From Arcobacter sp. CECT 8983 (GTDB lineage: Bacteria > Campylobacterota > Campylobacteria > Campylobacterales > Arcobacteraceae): a stretch of DNA of 64,000 nucleotides. The notes beneath the pieces are model-generated. The model made no database searches. It saw only the letters and a list, made by a program, of their open reading frames with translations, and was not told the DNA's origin. The translations under genes and the position numbers were made by a program. The DNA lies in NCBI RefSeq assembly GCF_004118855.1, contig NZ_PDKF01000004.1:335604-399603 (forward strand), read 5' to 3'. Shown here one piece after another: positions 34,196-44,000 of this stretch (the stretch's first letter is position 1; each line of letters begins with the position of its first letter).

Positions 34196-34719
34196 GCTTT
34201 TTGATCTCGAAAAAGTAAGCAAAAAAGACTGCCGAATTGATGAATGCAAAGCTATCTTCCAGTTAAATATTTATTTTCTGCCCTGTAAAACTTGCAAAAG
34301 AGTGCATTTAGCACTCTTTTTTACGCTCAAAAAGTTTCGGGCTTTACAGAAAATAAACATCTAACTTCCAGCTTCATCAAAGGCAGAAAAAATCCCTACA
34401 GTTCAAACTATCATTTGTAAATTTAGTAAAGAGAAGTTAGAAGTCTAAACAAATTAAAAAATTAAATGTCTTTATCCCACCTTTGATTCCAACATTTGCA
34501 AAAGCCGAATGTTTATTTCTCTTCTAAAAGAGTTACAACTGTTTGAGTAAAGATAAATAATAAATGAGAGAACCCAAAGGGCTTTGATACGGTTGGTGGT
34601 TTTCTCAAAGAGAGTGCAAGCACAAGGTTTACTTTGTCCACACAAAGTAAGAGAAGCGGAGAGGTTTACCTTTTCAAGATAATTATTGACATAAATTATT
34701 AGTATTATGTCCCCAGATT
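34196..34719. other. Gene-free region with several inverted repeats
   Basis: This stretch of over 500 bases between leuA and the next gene holds no convincing gene; an 85-codon minus-strand frame is probably chance. It contains a 158-base imperfect inverted repeat (34229-34386), an AACATT/AATGTT dyad near 34492, and a 9-bp hairpin TTACTTTGT-CCAC-ACAAAGTAA near 34629-34650. The motif ATGTTTATTT(T)CT or a near variant occurs three times in both orientations. G+C is visibly higher than in other gaps. It looks like dispersed repeat elements or a non-coding RNA locus. Confidence 0.5.
34229..34386. repeat. 158-base imperfect inverted repeat with terminator-like core
   Basis: The two arms share the blocks CTGCC, TTGATGAA, GCT, then AGTTA-x-AT-x-TTTATTTTCTG (18 of 20 identical), and AAAAGAGTGC. 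At the centre AAAAGAGTGC-ATTTA-GCACTCTTTT (34296-34320) is a perfect 10-bp hairpin followed by more T residues. The whole would fold into one long, interrupted stem, as in a MITE-like element or structured RNA. Confidence 0.65.
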
Positions 34720-35811
34720 TTATAACCACATTTTAAAATAAATCAAAATTTTTACTTTCAAAAATATTTCATTATTTGAATCATTTTCATAAATTATTAT
34801 CTCTTTATTAGATTTCTCATTAATTTGTTTTAGATAAAAATCAAATAAAGGGTCATGAGTTGAATGTGACAAAATTGGTAAGAGTTTGGACATTTCATAT
34901 GATAATGAAGACGGATAATCTGGATATAAAATTTTATCTGTTGATAAATCAACTATCTCCATGTTTTGCAAATTTTTATGAATTTCATCAATAACTTTTT
35001 TTAATTCCTCTTTGTATTTTTTTTCAAGAGTATGGTCTGACGATAATTGAGTATTAAAGATTTTTAATAAATCAACAATAGCATAAATATAATAATCATT
35101 ATCTAATCGATTCTTTGCCTCTTCATGTAAGATTTCAAGTTGTTTAATGATATTTTTCTCAGTAATAATTATTTGTTTTTTCTTTTCTAATACATAGTTG
35201 TTATACTGGTTATTTATCATTTCAATTAAATCATTTAAATATGAATATCTTAAATTTAAAAAGTTATTTAACTCGTTAAACTTTATACCAAAAGTTATGT
35301 CTTCTTGCTTAGGTTTATTACTGTATAAACGAACTTGAAAATCATACTCATCCATAAAATCTTTATATGGCCAACTAGCAAACCATTGTCCACTTTTATC
35401 ATTTAAATTTACGGGATGTGCACCAAAAGTTGCACGTATATGTTTAAAGTATGTATTATCATCCATATGTTCAAATGGGGTGCTTTTTTGAAAAACACTG
35501 TTATCATTTTTAAAAGGAATTGAATTATCGCAAGCCAAAACCCTATGTAATTGTGTAATAGCTTCAAAAATAATATCTATGGATGAAATATACAAATATG
35601 TTTGCATACTTAAAACATCAATATTGGTATTATCATTTTTCATATCATATAAATTTCTAATTGCAACAGATATCCAATCCATGCAAGAACATATAATATT
35701 CCATTGATTTTTTTCATTCACATTTTTGTATCTGTGTAATACAAAATATGAGTTACTATTAACTTTGTCATGAAATTTTGTAATTAACTCTATATCTATT
35801 ATATTTTTCAT
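34720..35811 (-). CDS. Unknown 363-residue helical protein with R-x5-H motif
   Basis: I do not recognise the family. The protein looks mainly helical, with no signal peptide or membrane segment. The N-terminal half has a block of aromatic helices (IICSCMDWISVAIRNLYD, LYISSIDIIFEAITQLHRVL) and the conserved-looking segment FKHIRATFGAHPVNL, an R-x5-H arrangement reminiscent of HEPN ribonuclease domains. Residues about 190-290 are a lysine/glutamate-rich, coiled-coil-like region. It is very A+T-rich and lies between the repeat region and a RhuM-PLD gene, an accessory setting. HEPN-type activity is only a suggestion. Confidence 0.6.
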   Translation of the reverse strand: MKNIIDIELITKFHDKVNSNSYFVLHRYKNVNEKNQWNIICSCMDWISVAIRNLYDMKNDNTNIDVLSMQTYLYISSIDIIFEAITQLHRVLACDNSIPFKNDNSVFQKSTPFEHMDDNTYFKHIRATFGAHPVNLNDKSGQWFASWPYKDFMDEYDFQVRLYSNKPKQEDITFGIKFNELNNFLNLRYSYLNDLIEMINNQYNNYVLEKKKQIIITEKNIIKQLEILHEEAKNRLDNDYYIYAIVDLLKIFNTQLSSDHTLEKKYKEELKKVIDEIHKNLQNMEIVDLSTDKILYPDYPSSLSYEMSKLLPILSHSTHDPLFDFYLKQINEKSNKEIIIYENDSNNEIFLKVKILIYFKMWL

Positions 35812-36072
35812 TTTACTCTAATATAATTATTTATTAACCATACATTTTATATAAAACACTCTTAAATCACACGATAATAATACACTTAAAACAAATCCTA
35901 TAACAAAGGAGTTTATTTGATACTATTAAAATATTTTATTATAAATCATAATCATCTATTATTATTTAAAACAAGAGTTATAATACTAAAACTTTACAAT
36001 CTGCAATATTTTAAGTCTAAACATTTTTTCTACGATATAGTTTAAAATCAATAAATCTTAAAAGGTACTCTT

Positions 36073-36930
36073 ATGAATGACTTATCAAATATAGTAGTTT
36101 ATAATGATGGAGAATTAGAACTAAAAGTTTCTATAAATACCGAAACAGTATGGTTGAATAGAAATCAACTCTCTGAACTTTTTGGTAGAGATGTAAAAAC
36201 TATTGGTAAACATATTAATAATGTTTTTAAAGAAAAAGAGTTAGAAAAAATATCAGTTGTCGCAAATTTTGCGACAACTGCATTAGATGGTAAAACTTAT
36301 AATATAGAGTATTACAATTTAGATGTAATAATTTCTATTGGTTATCGTGTAAAATCTCAAAGGGGTGTTAAATTCCGTCAATGGGCAACAAAAATTCTGA
36401 AAAATTATATTCAAAATGGCTATGTAATAAACAGCGATAAAATCACAAATGAAAGATTTGTAAATCTTGAGAATGATGTAAATATATTAAAGAATAAGGT
36501 TGATACTATCTCATCAAGACTAGAAGATAATAGTTTGAAAATCAAGCAAGGTATATTTTATGATGGACAAGTTTATGATGCTTATAGCTTTGTATCTGAT
36601 TTATTAAGAACAACGAAAGAAGAGATAATACTTATTGATAATTATATAGATGATACAACTTTTACACTTTTTTCAAAAGTTCCAAATATAAAAGTAATAA
36701 TATTTACAAATACTATTTCAAAGCAATTAAAATTAGATTTTGTAAAATATTCAAAACAGTATGATAATATCATTCTAAAAACTTTTAAAAACTCTCACGA
36801 TAGGTTTTTAATCATTGATAAAAAAGAAGTTTATCATTTAGGTGCGAGTTTGAAAGACCTTGGCAAAAAATGGTTTGCATTTTCTAAGATAAATATAAGT
36901 GCAAATGACTTAATATCAAAACTAGATTAA
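36073..36930 (+). CDS. RhuM-family protein fused to a PLD-like domain
   Basis: The first 115 of 285 residues form a RhuM/Bro-like domain: VWLNRNQLSELFGRDVKTIGKHINNVF, then VVANFATTALDGKTYNIEYYNLD and RVKSQRGVKFRQWATKILKNYI. A coiled coil follows (about 125-155). The C-terminal part resembles a phospholipase-D-type half-site, with HDRFLIID at residues 242-249 in an HxKx4D frame where Lys is replaced by Arg, followed by HLGASLKDLGKKW. RhuM proteins are common on islands; the role is unknown and a nuclease or regulatory function is inference. A perfect 27-base palindrome lies in the coding sequence at 36254. AAAGGTA precedes the ATG. Confidence 0.75.
   Translation: MNDLSNIVVYNDGELELKVSINTETVWLNRNQLSELFGRDVKTIGKHINNVFKEKELEKISVVANFATTALDGKTYNIEYYNLDVIISIGYRVKSQRGVKFRQWATKILKNYIQNGYVINSDKITNERFVNLENDVNILKNKVDTISSRLEDNSLKIKQGIFYDGQVYDAYSFVSDLLRTTKEEIILIDNYIDDTTFTLFSKVPNIKVIIFTNTISKQLKLDFVKYSKQYDNIILKTFKNSHDRFLIIDKKEVYHLGASLKDLGKKWFAFSKINISANDLISKLD
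36254..36280. repeat. Perfect 13-bp palindrome inside the RhuM-PLD gene
   Basis: CAGTTGTCGCAAA, one central T, then TTTGCGACAACTG. The two arms are exact reverse complements. The DNA encodes the SVVANFATTAL segment of the RhuM domain. It could be an operator for the encoded DNA-binding domain, a recombination site, or a by-product of the conserved peptide. Confidence 0.9.
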
Positions 36931-36942
36931 AAAGAAGAAAAT

Positions 36943-38016
36943 ATGGCAGAACAATTAAAAAATGTATATACAAAAGAGTATATAAATAATCTAGCAAAAA
37001 AAATAAAAGAAAACTATCAAAAGTTTGATAGTGATAGTTTTATTAACTCTATATTTAATTCTACTTGGGAAACTTTAGAGTTAAAGATGCGTATGCGACA
37101 TATTGCAGTTACTCTTAATACTTTTTTACCTTTATCTTATAAAGAACAACTTGAAATACTAAAACCTACATCACATGATTTTAGTGGTTTTGATGCTATG
37201 TTTTTTCAAGATTTTGTGGAAGTTTATGGATTAGAAGATTTTCAAAACTCTATGGAAGCCTTAGAAGTATTTACTCTTGATTCAAGTTCTGAGTTTGCAA
37301 TAAGACAGTTTATATTAAATTGTGAAGATGAAACAATGTCTCAAATGAAACTTTGGGCAAAAAGTTCAAATGAACATATAAGACGCCTTGCAAGTGAAGG
37401 TTGTCGTCCTAGACTTCCTTGGGCTGTGGCTCTTCCTAAATTCAAAAAAGACCCTACAAAAGTATTTGAGATAATCGAACTTCTTAAAAATGATAAATCA
37501 AAGTATGTACAAAAAAGTGTTGCTAATAATCTAAATGATATCTCAAAAGATAATCCAAAACTTGTAATTGAGTTTATAAAAACAAACCTTGGAAAAACAA
37601 AAGAACTAGATTGGATTTGCAAACATGCTGCTAGGACTTTACTAAAAAAAGCAGATAAAGAAGTCCTTTGTTTATTTGGTTACATAAATAATTCTCATGT
37701 AGAAGTTGAAAACTTTATTTGTGATAAGAGTTTAAAAATGGGAGAAAATCTAAATTTCTCTTTTGATATAAAAAGTAATCAAGAGTTAGGAAAGTTAAGA
37801 ATTGAATATGCAATTATTTATAAAAAAGCCAAAGATAAAAGTTCAAGAAAACTATTTTTAATAAGTCAAAATGAAATAAAAACAAAAACAAAAAGTTTTT
37901 CAAAAAGACAAAGTTTTAAAAATATGACAACAAGAAGACATTATAAGGGTGAACATCAAATAGAAATAATAATTAACTCTGATGTTAAATGTAAAGAATC
38001 CTTTAATCTTTTTTAG
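36943..38016 (+). CDS. DNA alkylation repair protein (AlkD-like HEAT repeats)
   Basis: The 357-residue protein has the helical repeat pattern of AlkD/AlkC-type DNA glycosylases, which excise alkylated bases by holding DNA in a HEAT-repeat cradle. Visible segments are WETLELKMRMRHIAVTL, SSNEHIRRLASEGCRPRLPW and KYVQKSVANNLNDISKDNP. The C-terminal 90 residues (from about 260) look like a beta-rich extension, with many Lys/Arg in KTKTKSFSKRQSFKNM, probably a DNA-binding addition as in AlkC-like proteins. It follows the RhuM-PLD gene by 12 bases and is likely co-transcribed. Confidence 0.85.
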   Translation: MAEQLKNVYTKEYINNLAKKIKENYQKFDSDSFINSIFNSTWETLELKMRMRHIAVTLNTFLPLSYKEQLEILKPTSHDFSGFDAMFFQDFVEVYGLEDFQNSMEALEVFTLDSSSEFAIRQFILNCEDETMSQMKLWAKSSNEHIRRLASEGCRPRLPWAVALPKFKKDPTKVFEIIELLKNDKSKYVQKSVANNLNDISKDNPKLVIEFIKTNLGKTKELDWICKHAARTLLKKADKEVLCLFGYINNSHVEVENFICDKSLKMGENLNFSFDIKSNQELGKLRIEYAIIYKKAKDKSSRKLFLISQNEIKTKTKSFSKRQSFKNMTTRRHYKGEHQIEIIINSDVKCKESFNLF

Positions 38017-38093
38017 ATAATTTCATAATTTATCTTTCTAATAAAAAATTTAATTATTATAGGTTATTATAGTTGTAACATAAAGGTAATATT

Positions 38094-40439
38094 ATGAAAA
38101 CTACATTAAAAACCTTTCTTTTCTTTTTTATTTTTTTCTTTTCTCCAACTTGTTTAATGGCAAATAATACAAAAGTAATCCTACAACTTTCTTGGTTACA
38201 TCAATTTGAATACGCAGGATATTATGCTGCAAAAGAAAAAGGTTTTTATAGTGATGTTGGGTTAGATGTCATAATTAAAGAGATGAATTATCAAAAAAAA
38301 GATTCGGTTATTGATGATGTTTTAGCTGATAAAATTAATTTTGCAATATCTTATTCTAGTATCATTGAAAGATATTTAAATGGAGATGATTTAATATTTA
38401 TTGCAAATTTCTTAAAACATTCTCCTTTAGTTTTAGTTAGTCAAAAAGAGATTATGCTTCCAAGTGATATTCGTGGAAAAAAGTTTATGGGAGGAAAAGA
38501 TGCTTTAAAAAACTCATCCTTTCATTTAATGTTAAAACAGTTTGATATTTCACAAAATGATTTTATTGATGTTCCTCAAAATTTTAGCATAGATGATTTT
38601 ATAGAAAAAAAAGTAGATGTAACTTCTATCTTTCTTACTAATCAAGTTTATAAATTAAATAAAGAGGGTGCAAAGTACAATATAATAAATCCTGAAAATT
38701 ATGGGGCAGAGTTTTACACTGATAATTTATTTACTTCAAAAGCTCAATATTTTAAATACCCAAATAGAGTAAAAGCTTTTAAATCAGCCACCATTAAAGG
38801 TTGGAAATATGCCTTAGAAAATAAAGAAGAGTTAGTTGATATTATTTTAAAAAAGTATAACTCTCAAAATAAGACAAGAGAAGAATTACTTTTTGAAGCA
38901 AATCAAATAGAAAACCTTATACTAAAATCTGTATATCCTATAGGAAGTATTGATTTAAATAGAGTAAAAAGAATAGCAGATACTTATATTCAAACGGGCA
39001 TAGTAAAAAATAAATCAAGAATAAATAGCCTTGATGAGTTTATTTTAGAACCAGTAAAAACTAATCCTATGTTAAGCAAAAAACAAAAAAAATATTTAGA
39101 AAAGAAAAAAGAATTATCTTTTTGTATAGATCCAAATTGGATGCCATTTGAAGAGGTTGATTCAAAAGGTAAACATAGAGGATTAAGTAAAGACTACTTT
39201 GAGATATTTAGAAAAGAGTTAAATGTTCCTATAAATTTAGTCAAAACAGAAAGCTGGACTCAAACATTAGAGTTTTTGAAAGCTAGAAAATGTGATATTT
39301 TATCTTTAGGAATGAAAACAAAAGAAAGAGAAAAGTACTTAAACTTCTCTTCTGCAATACTTTCTGCACCATTAGTTTTAGCAACAAAACTTGATATTCC
39401 ATTTACAGATAATATTAGTACATTAGAAGGTAAAAGAATAGGAATAGTAAAAGATTATAGTTTTGAAGATACTTTAAAACAAAGATATCCTTTTTTAAAT
39501 TTTGTAAATGTAAAAAATGTAGATGATGGTTTATTAAAAGTTATAAATGGAGAATTATTTGGTTTTGTTGGGGCTTTGCCAATAGCAGCATATAAGTTTC
39601 AAGAGTCTTATTTAGGACAGTTAAAGATAGCTGCAAAATTTGATGAAAAGTTAGTTTTACATATGGGCTTTAGAAATGATGAGCCAGAGTTGTTTGAAAT
39701 CTTTAGAAATTTATTATCAAGTATAACAGCTAAAACTAAAGAGCAAATATATAATAAATATGTTGCAATTTCTTATGCGAGTAGAAAAGACTATACTCTT
39801 GTTTTATATACGATATTCTTTTTTACTTTTATTATTATATTTTTTATATATTGGAATAGGAAATTAAAACAACAAAAAGAACATTCAGAAAGGCTACTTT
39901 TTGAGTTAAGGCTTACAGAAAAACTTCTAGAAGAAAAAAATCAAAAATTAGAAAAACTATATATTACTGATAAATTAACAAATATCTATAATAGACAAAA
40001 ATTAGATACAGAACTAGAAAAAGAGATTTATAGAAGTGGTAGAACAGGATATAAGTTTTCATTGATTTTAGTAGATATTGATCATTTTAAAGAGATAAAT
40101 GATGAATATGGACATCAAGTTGGAGATAGTGTTTTAGTAGAGTTTGCCAAAGTTCTAGGAAGAGACTTAAGACAGATGGATGTCCTTGGAAGATGGGGAG
40201 GTGAAGAGTTTTTAATTATTTGTCCATATACTGATGAAAAGGGTGCTCAAGCTAAAGCAGAGTATATTAGAAATTCAATAGAAAAAGAGAAATTTACTTA
40301 TATTGGCAAAAAAACAGCAAGTATTGGAATTACTACATATAAAGCCAATGATACAGAAGCAACTATTTTAAGTAGAGCAGATAAAGCTTTATACAAGGCT
40401 AAAAGTAAAGGAAGAAATAAAAGTGTATTTTTGTTATAG
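38094..40439 (+). CDS. Diguanylate cyclase with NMT1-like and family 3 binding domains
   Basis: The 781-residue membrane sensor starts with a signal peptide (about 1-23). Next comes an NMT1/THI5-like binding domain (about 26-250, LQLSWLHQFEYAGYYAAKEKG), as in pyrimidine or sulfonate binders. A family 3 binding domain follows (about 325-555, FCIDPNWMPFEE), then a membrane segment (about 570-590), a coiled coil and a GGDEF domain (about 620-780). Its signature is GRWGGEEF (GGEEF, expected active), with DIDHFKEINDEYGH. It should make c-di-GMP in response to one or two periplasmic ligands. Their identity is unknown. Confidence 0.9.
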   Translation: MKTTLKTFLFFFIFFFSPTCLMANNTKVILQLSWLHQFEYAGYYAAKEKGFYSDVGLDVIIKEMNYQKKDSVIDDVLADKINFAISYSSIIERYLNGDDLIFIANFLKHSPLVLVSQKEIMLPSDIRGKKFMGGKDALKNSSFHLMLKQFDISQNDFIDVPQNFSIDDFIEKKVDVTSIFLTNQVYKLNKEGAKYNIINPENYGAEFYTDNLFTSKAQYFKYPNRVKAFKSATIKGWKYALENKEELVDIILKKYNSQNKTREELLFEANQIENLILKSVYPIGSIDLNRVKRIADTYIQTGIVKNKSRINSLDEFILEPVKTNPMLSKKQKKYLEKKKELSFCIDPNWMPFEEVDSKGKHRGLSKDYFEIFRKELNVPINLVKTESWTQTLEFLKARKCDILSLGMKTKEREKYLNFSSAILSAPLVLATKLDIPFTDNISTLEGKRIGIVKDYSFEDTLKQRYPFLNFVNVKNVDDGLLKVINGELFGFVGALPIAAYKFQESYLGQLKIAAKFDEKLVLHMGFRNDEPELFEIFRNLLSSITAKTKEQIYNKYVAISYASRKDYTLVLYTIFFFTFIIIFFIYWNRKLKQQKEHSERLLFELRLTEKLLEEKNQKLEKLYITDKLTNIYNRQKLDTELEKEIYRSGRTGYKFSLILVDIDHFKEINDEYGHQVGDSVLVEFAKVLGRDLRQMDVLGRWGGEEFLIICPYTDEKGAQAKAEYIRNSIEKEKFTYIGKKTASIGITTYKANDTEATILSRADKALYKAKSKGRNKSVFLL

Positions 40440-40460
40440 TTAACAAAAAAAAGAGGATAG

Positions 40461-40931
40461 ATGACTCCTGCAATAAATTTTCTTAAAAAAAATAAATGTG
40501 AATTTTCTATACATAAGTATGACCATGACCCTTTATGTCAAAACTATGGCTTAGAAGTTGTAGAAAAACTAAACTTAGATGCGAAACAAGTATTTAAAAC
40601 CCTTCTTGTAGAATTAAATCCAAAAGAGTTAGCAGTAGGAATTATTCCTGTTAGTTCAAAAATGTCTTTAAAAAATATTGCAAAAGCACTTGATGCAAAA
40701 AGTGCAATAATGGCAAATAAAGATGAAGCTCAAAAAGTAACAGGTTATCTTTTAGGAGGAATTTCTCCCTTTGGACAAAAAAAGAGGTTAAGAACTGTAT
40801 TAGATAAAAGTGCTTTAGACTTTGAAAAGATTTATGTAAGTGGTGGAAAAAGAGGTATTGATATTGAAGTTAGTGTAAAAGATATTGAAAAGTTACTTAA
40901 ACTTAAAATTATGGATATCTGCGCTAAGTAA
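40461..40931 (+). CDS. ybaK: Cys-tRNA(Pro) deacylase YbaK-like
   Basis: YbaK hydrolyses Cys-tRNA(Pro) formed by mistake by prolyl-tRNA synthetase. The 156-residue product has the INS-superfamily pattern: AKQVFKTLLVELN, KMSLKNIAKALDAKSAIMANKDEAQKVTGYLLGGISPFGQKK, in which the invariant Lys and GGISPFG loop are seen, then ISVSGGKRGIDIEV-like strands (YVSGGKRGIDIEVS). AGAGGAT precedes the start. It lies 21 bases after the cyclase gene. Confidence 0.93.
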   Translation: MTPAINFLKKNKCEFSIHKYDHDPLCQNYGLEVVEKLNLDAKQVFKTLLVELNPKELAVGIIPVSSKMSLKNIAKALDAKSAIMANKDEAQKVTGYLLGGISPFGQKKRLRTVLDKSALDFEKIYVSGGKRGIDIEVSVKDIEKLLKLKIMDICAK

Positions 40932-41002
40932 ATATATTTCTTTAATAAAATCTTAATTTTTAAAGAGTAGTATTATAAATAATAACAAAAAAAAGGATAT
41001 TT

Positions 41003-44000
41003 ATGGCTACTACTTCTTCAGATATGAATGCAATTTGTTCTCAACTTTTGACTCCAAATGATTTAGAAATTTCCAATGAGCTTCTTGAAAAGGTTATGAA
41101 AACTAATATAGTAACCCAAATTGAAGACGTTAATGGTTCATATAGTATAAAAATATATTCTAAAAAACAAATATTTTTATCAGAAACAACACCTATTTTA
41201 CATGATATTGGTTTTGTGATTGTTGATGAGGTAACTTATAATATTCAAAACAATAAAAATATGGTTTTTGTTTCACGTTTTAATTTAAAGCTAAAAGATA
41301 AAACTGAAGAAAAAAAGATTAATAATGCAAAAGAAAATTTAGAATCAATAATAACTACTTGTTTAAAAGATAGTTCAATGGATCACTCACAGGTTTTTTC
41401 TCTTGTTTATAATCAAAATTTTGATTTAAGATACATAACGCTTGTAAGGGCATTTATAGAGTATATTGACCAAGCTGTTTTAACTATAAATTCAGAAACT
41501 ATACTTCATACCTTTGTTACTCATCATAAAATAACAGATTATTTTGTAAAGTATTTTTGTACAAAGTTTAATCCAAAAATTAAAAAAAGAGAAAGTGAAT
41601 TATCTAAATTAGAAGAAGTTATATCTGAGGAAATTAAACAAATTCCTCAAATAACTGATGATAAAATCTTAAAACTAACTTTCTCTTTTTTAGACTCACT
41701 TTTAAGAACAAATTTTTATTTAAACAAAGAGACTATTGCCTTTAAAATTGATGGAAAAAAATTTGGTCAAAACCTAAAAGGAATACAACCAAATTTTGAA
41801 AATTTTGTTTATCATTCTGACTTTTATGGTGTTCATTTAAGAATGAGTAAGATTTCAAGAGGTGGTCTAAGATGGTCTGATAGACATGAAGATTATAGAC
41901 AAGAAGTAAAATCTTTAATGATTACTCAAGAAGGAAAGAATTCTATTATTATTCCTGATGGTTCAAAAGGTGGTTTTGTAATAAACAAAGAAACAAGTGA
42001 AGTTACAAAAGAGTACTTCAAAGAGATTTATTCACTGTATATTAATTCAAATCTAGATTTAGTAGATAATATGGTTGATGGAAAAGTAGTAATCAATCCT
42101 GAAGTTGTAAATTATGATGGTGAAGACCCATATTTTGTTGTTGCAGCAGATAAGGGAACAGCAGCAATGAGTGATGTGGCAAATGAAATAGCTATCCAAA
42201 GAAATTATTGGTTAGGTGATGCATTTGCTAGTGGTGGAAGTAATGGCTACGGACATAAAGATTTAGGAATTACTGCTCGTGGAGCAATTATGTCAACAAA
42301 AAGATTCTTTATTGAAAAAGGAATTGATATTTATAAAGATGAAGTGTCTATAGTTGGTATTGGTTCTATGAGTGGAGATGTTTTTGGAAATGGTTTAATT
42401 GAATCAGATAAATTTAAACTACTTGCCGCAATCTCACACAAAGATATATTTATTGACCCTAATCCTGATTTAGAAGTTTCTTATAAAGAGAGAAAAAGAT
42501 TATTTGAATCTAAAAATGGTGGATGGAAAAACTATAATACTAAATTAATCTCTGCTGGTGGTGGAATATTTAATAGAAGTGATAAAGAAATTGAGTTAAG
42601 TCCTCAAATTAAAAAATTAGTTGGTACTACTAAAAAGACAGTAAGTGGAGAAGAACTTTGTCGAATGTTACTTACTATGGAAGTAGATTTACTGTTTAAT
42701 GGTGGAGTTGGTACATATGTAAAAGCAAGTGATGAAAACTCTATTGATATTGGTGACAAGCAAAATGAAGCAGTAAGAGTCGATGCTACTGATATTAAGG
42801 CAAAAATAGTTAGTGAAGGTGGAAATTTAGGTTTCACACAAAAAGCTAGAATAGAGTATGCTTTAAGTGGAGGAAGAATAAATATTGATGGTATTGATAA
42901 TGCAGGTGGAGTTGATACTTCAGACCACGAAGTAAATTTAAAAATTCTTTTAAATGCAATAAGTGTAACAGACAATATTTGTAAAGAAGAGACTCAAAGT
43001 ACTTTAAACTCTATGACAGATCAAGTTGTGAATTTAGTTTTACAAAGTACTTATAATCAAGCTTTAGCTATATCTATTGATGAAAGATTCTCAAGAAAAT
43101 ATCAAAATGATTTCCTAAAAGTAATAGAAGTCTTAGAAGAAAATGTTGAAGCTTTTGATAGAAGATCGTTCTTTATTCCAAAACGTGAAAATATAAATGA
43201 AGTAGTTGATATTGATGGCTCTATTGTAAGACCAGTTATTTGTTCACTATTTTCATATTCAAAAATTTTTGTTAAAAAAATATTATTAGAATCAACCCTT
43301 GTAGATGAACAGTTTGCATTAAGATATTTATATAAATATTTCCCTAAATCTTTTGTGGGAGCATATGAACATGAATTATTAACACATCCTCTAAAAAGAG
43401 AAATTATTGCAACTAAAATGGCAGATGTTATTTTAAATTCACAAGGTTGTACTTTTGTAAGTGATTATTTAAAATTAGGACATGAAAGATTCTTATTAAA
43501 AATCAAATCTTATTTAATAGCAAAACAACTATTTGGGGCTAAAGAAATTAGACAAAAAATATATTCACAAGACTATATTATGGATGTAGAGTGCCAATAT
43601 AAGTTAATAGGAAAATTAGAATATACCTTATATGCAAGTACAAAATGGATGGTTAAATATCTTAAAAAGAATCAACTTGATGCAACACATATTTTAGACC
43701 ATAAAGAGGAGTTATTCTCTTTATTAGAACAAGTGCATCAACAAAAAGCAGAAAACTATATAAAAGGAGATGAAGTATTTAATCAATTCTTTACTGTAAT
43801 AGATTACCTAAGATTTGCAATTCCTGCAATTACAATCAAGTCTTCAACAAGTCATTCCTTTAAAGATGTTGTTACATTATTCTATTTATTAGTACATGAA
43901 TTTAATATCTTAGATATTATTATTGCACTTAACAAAGTAAAAATAGCAAATAGAAATGATATGGTTCTTAGAAATCAAGTTTTACAGTTTATAGATTTTA

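Noticed and set aside
34472-34729. 85-codon minus-strand frame in the repeat region
   Set aside because: No ribosome binding site, overlaps the TTACTTTGT hairpin and other dyads, cysteine and codon use unlike neighbours; it is best explained as an open frame within repeat DNA.
35917-36045. 42-codon frame with TTG start and an AAAGGAG site upstream of the RhuM-PLD gene
   Set aside because: The composition is that of random A+T-rich DNA, the start is TTG, and there is no recognisable pattern. The ribosome binding site is good, so conservation in relatives could revive it.
42604-42975. 123-codon minus-strand frame opposite the glutamate dehydrogenase gene
   Set aside because: It is antisense to the conserved catalytic core and has no independent support.
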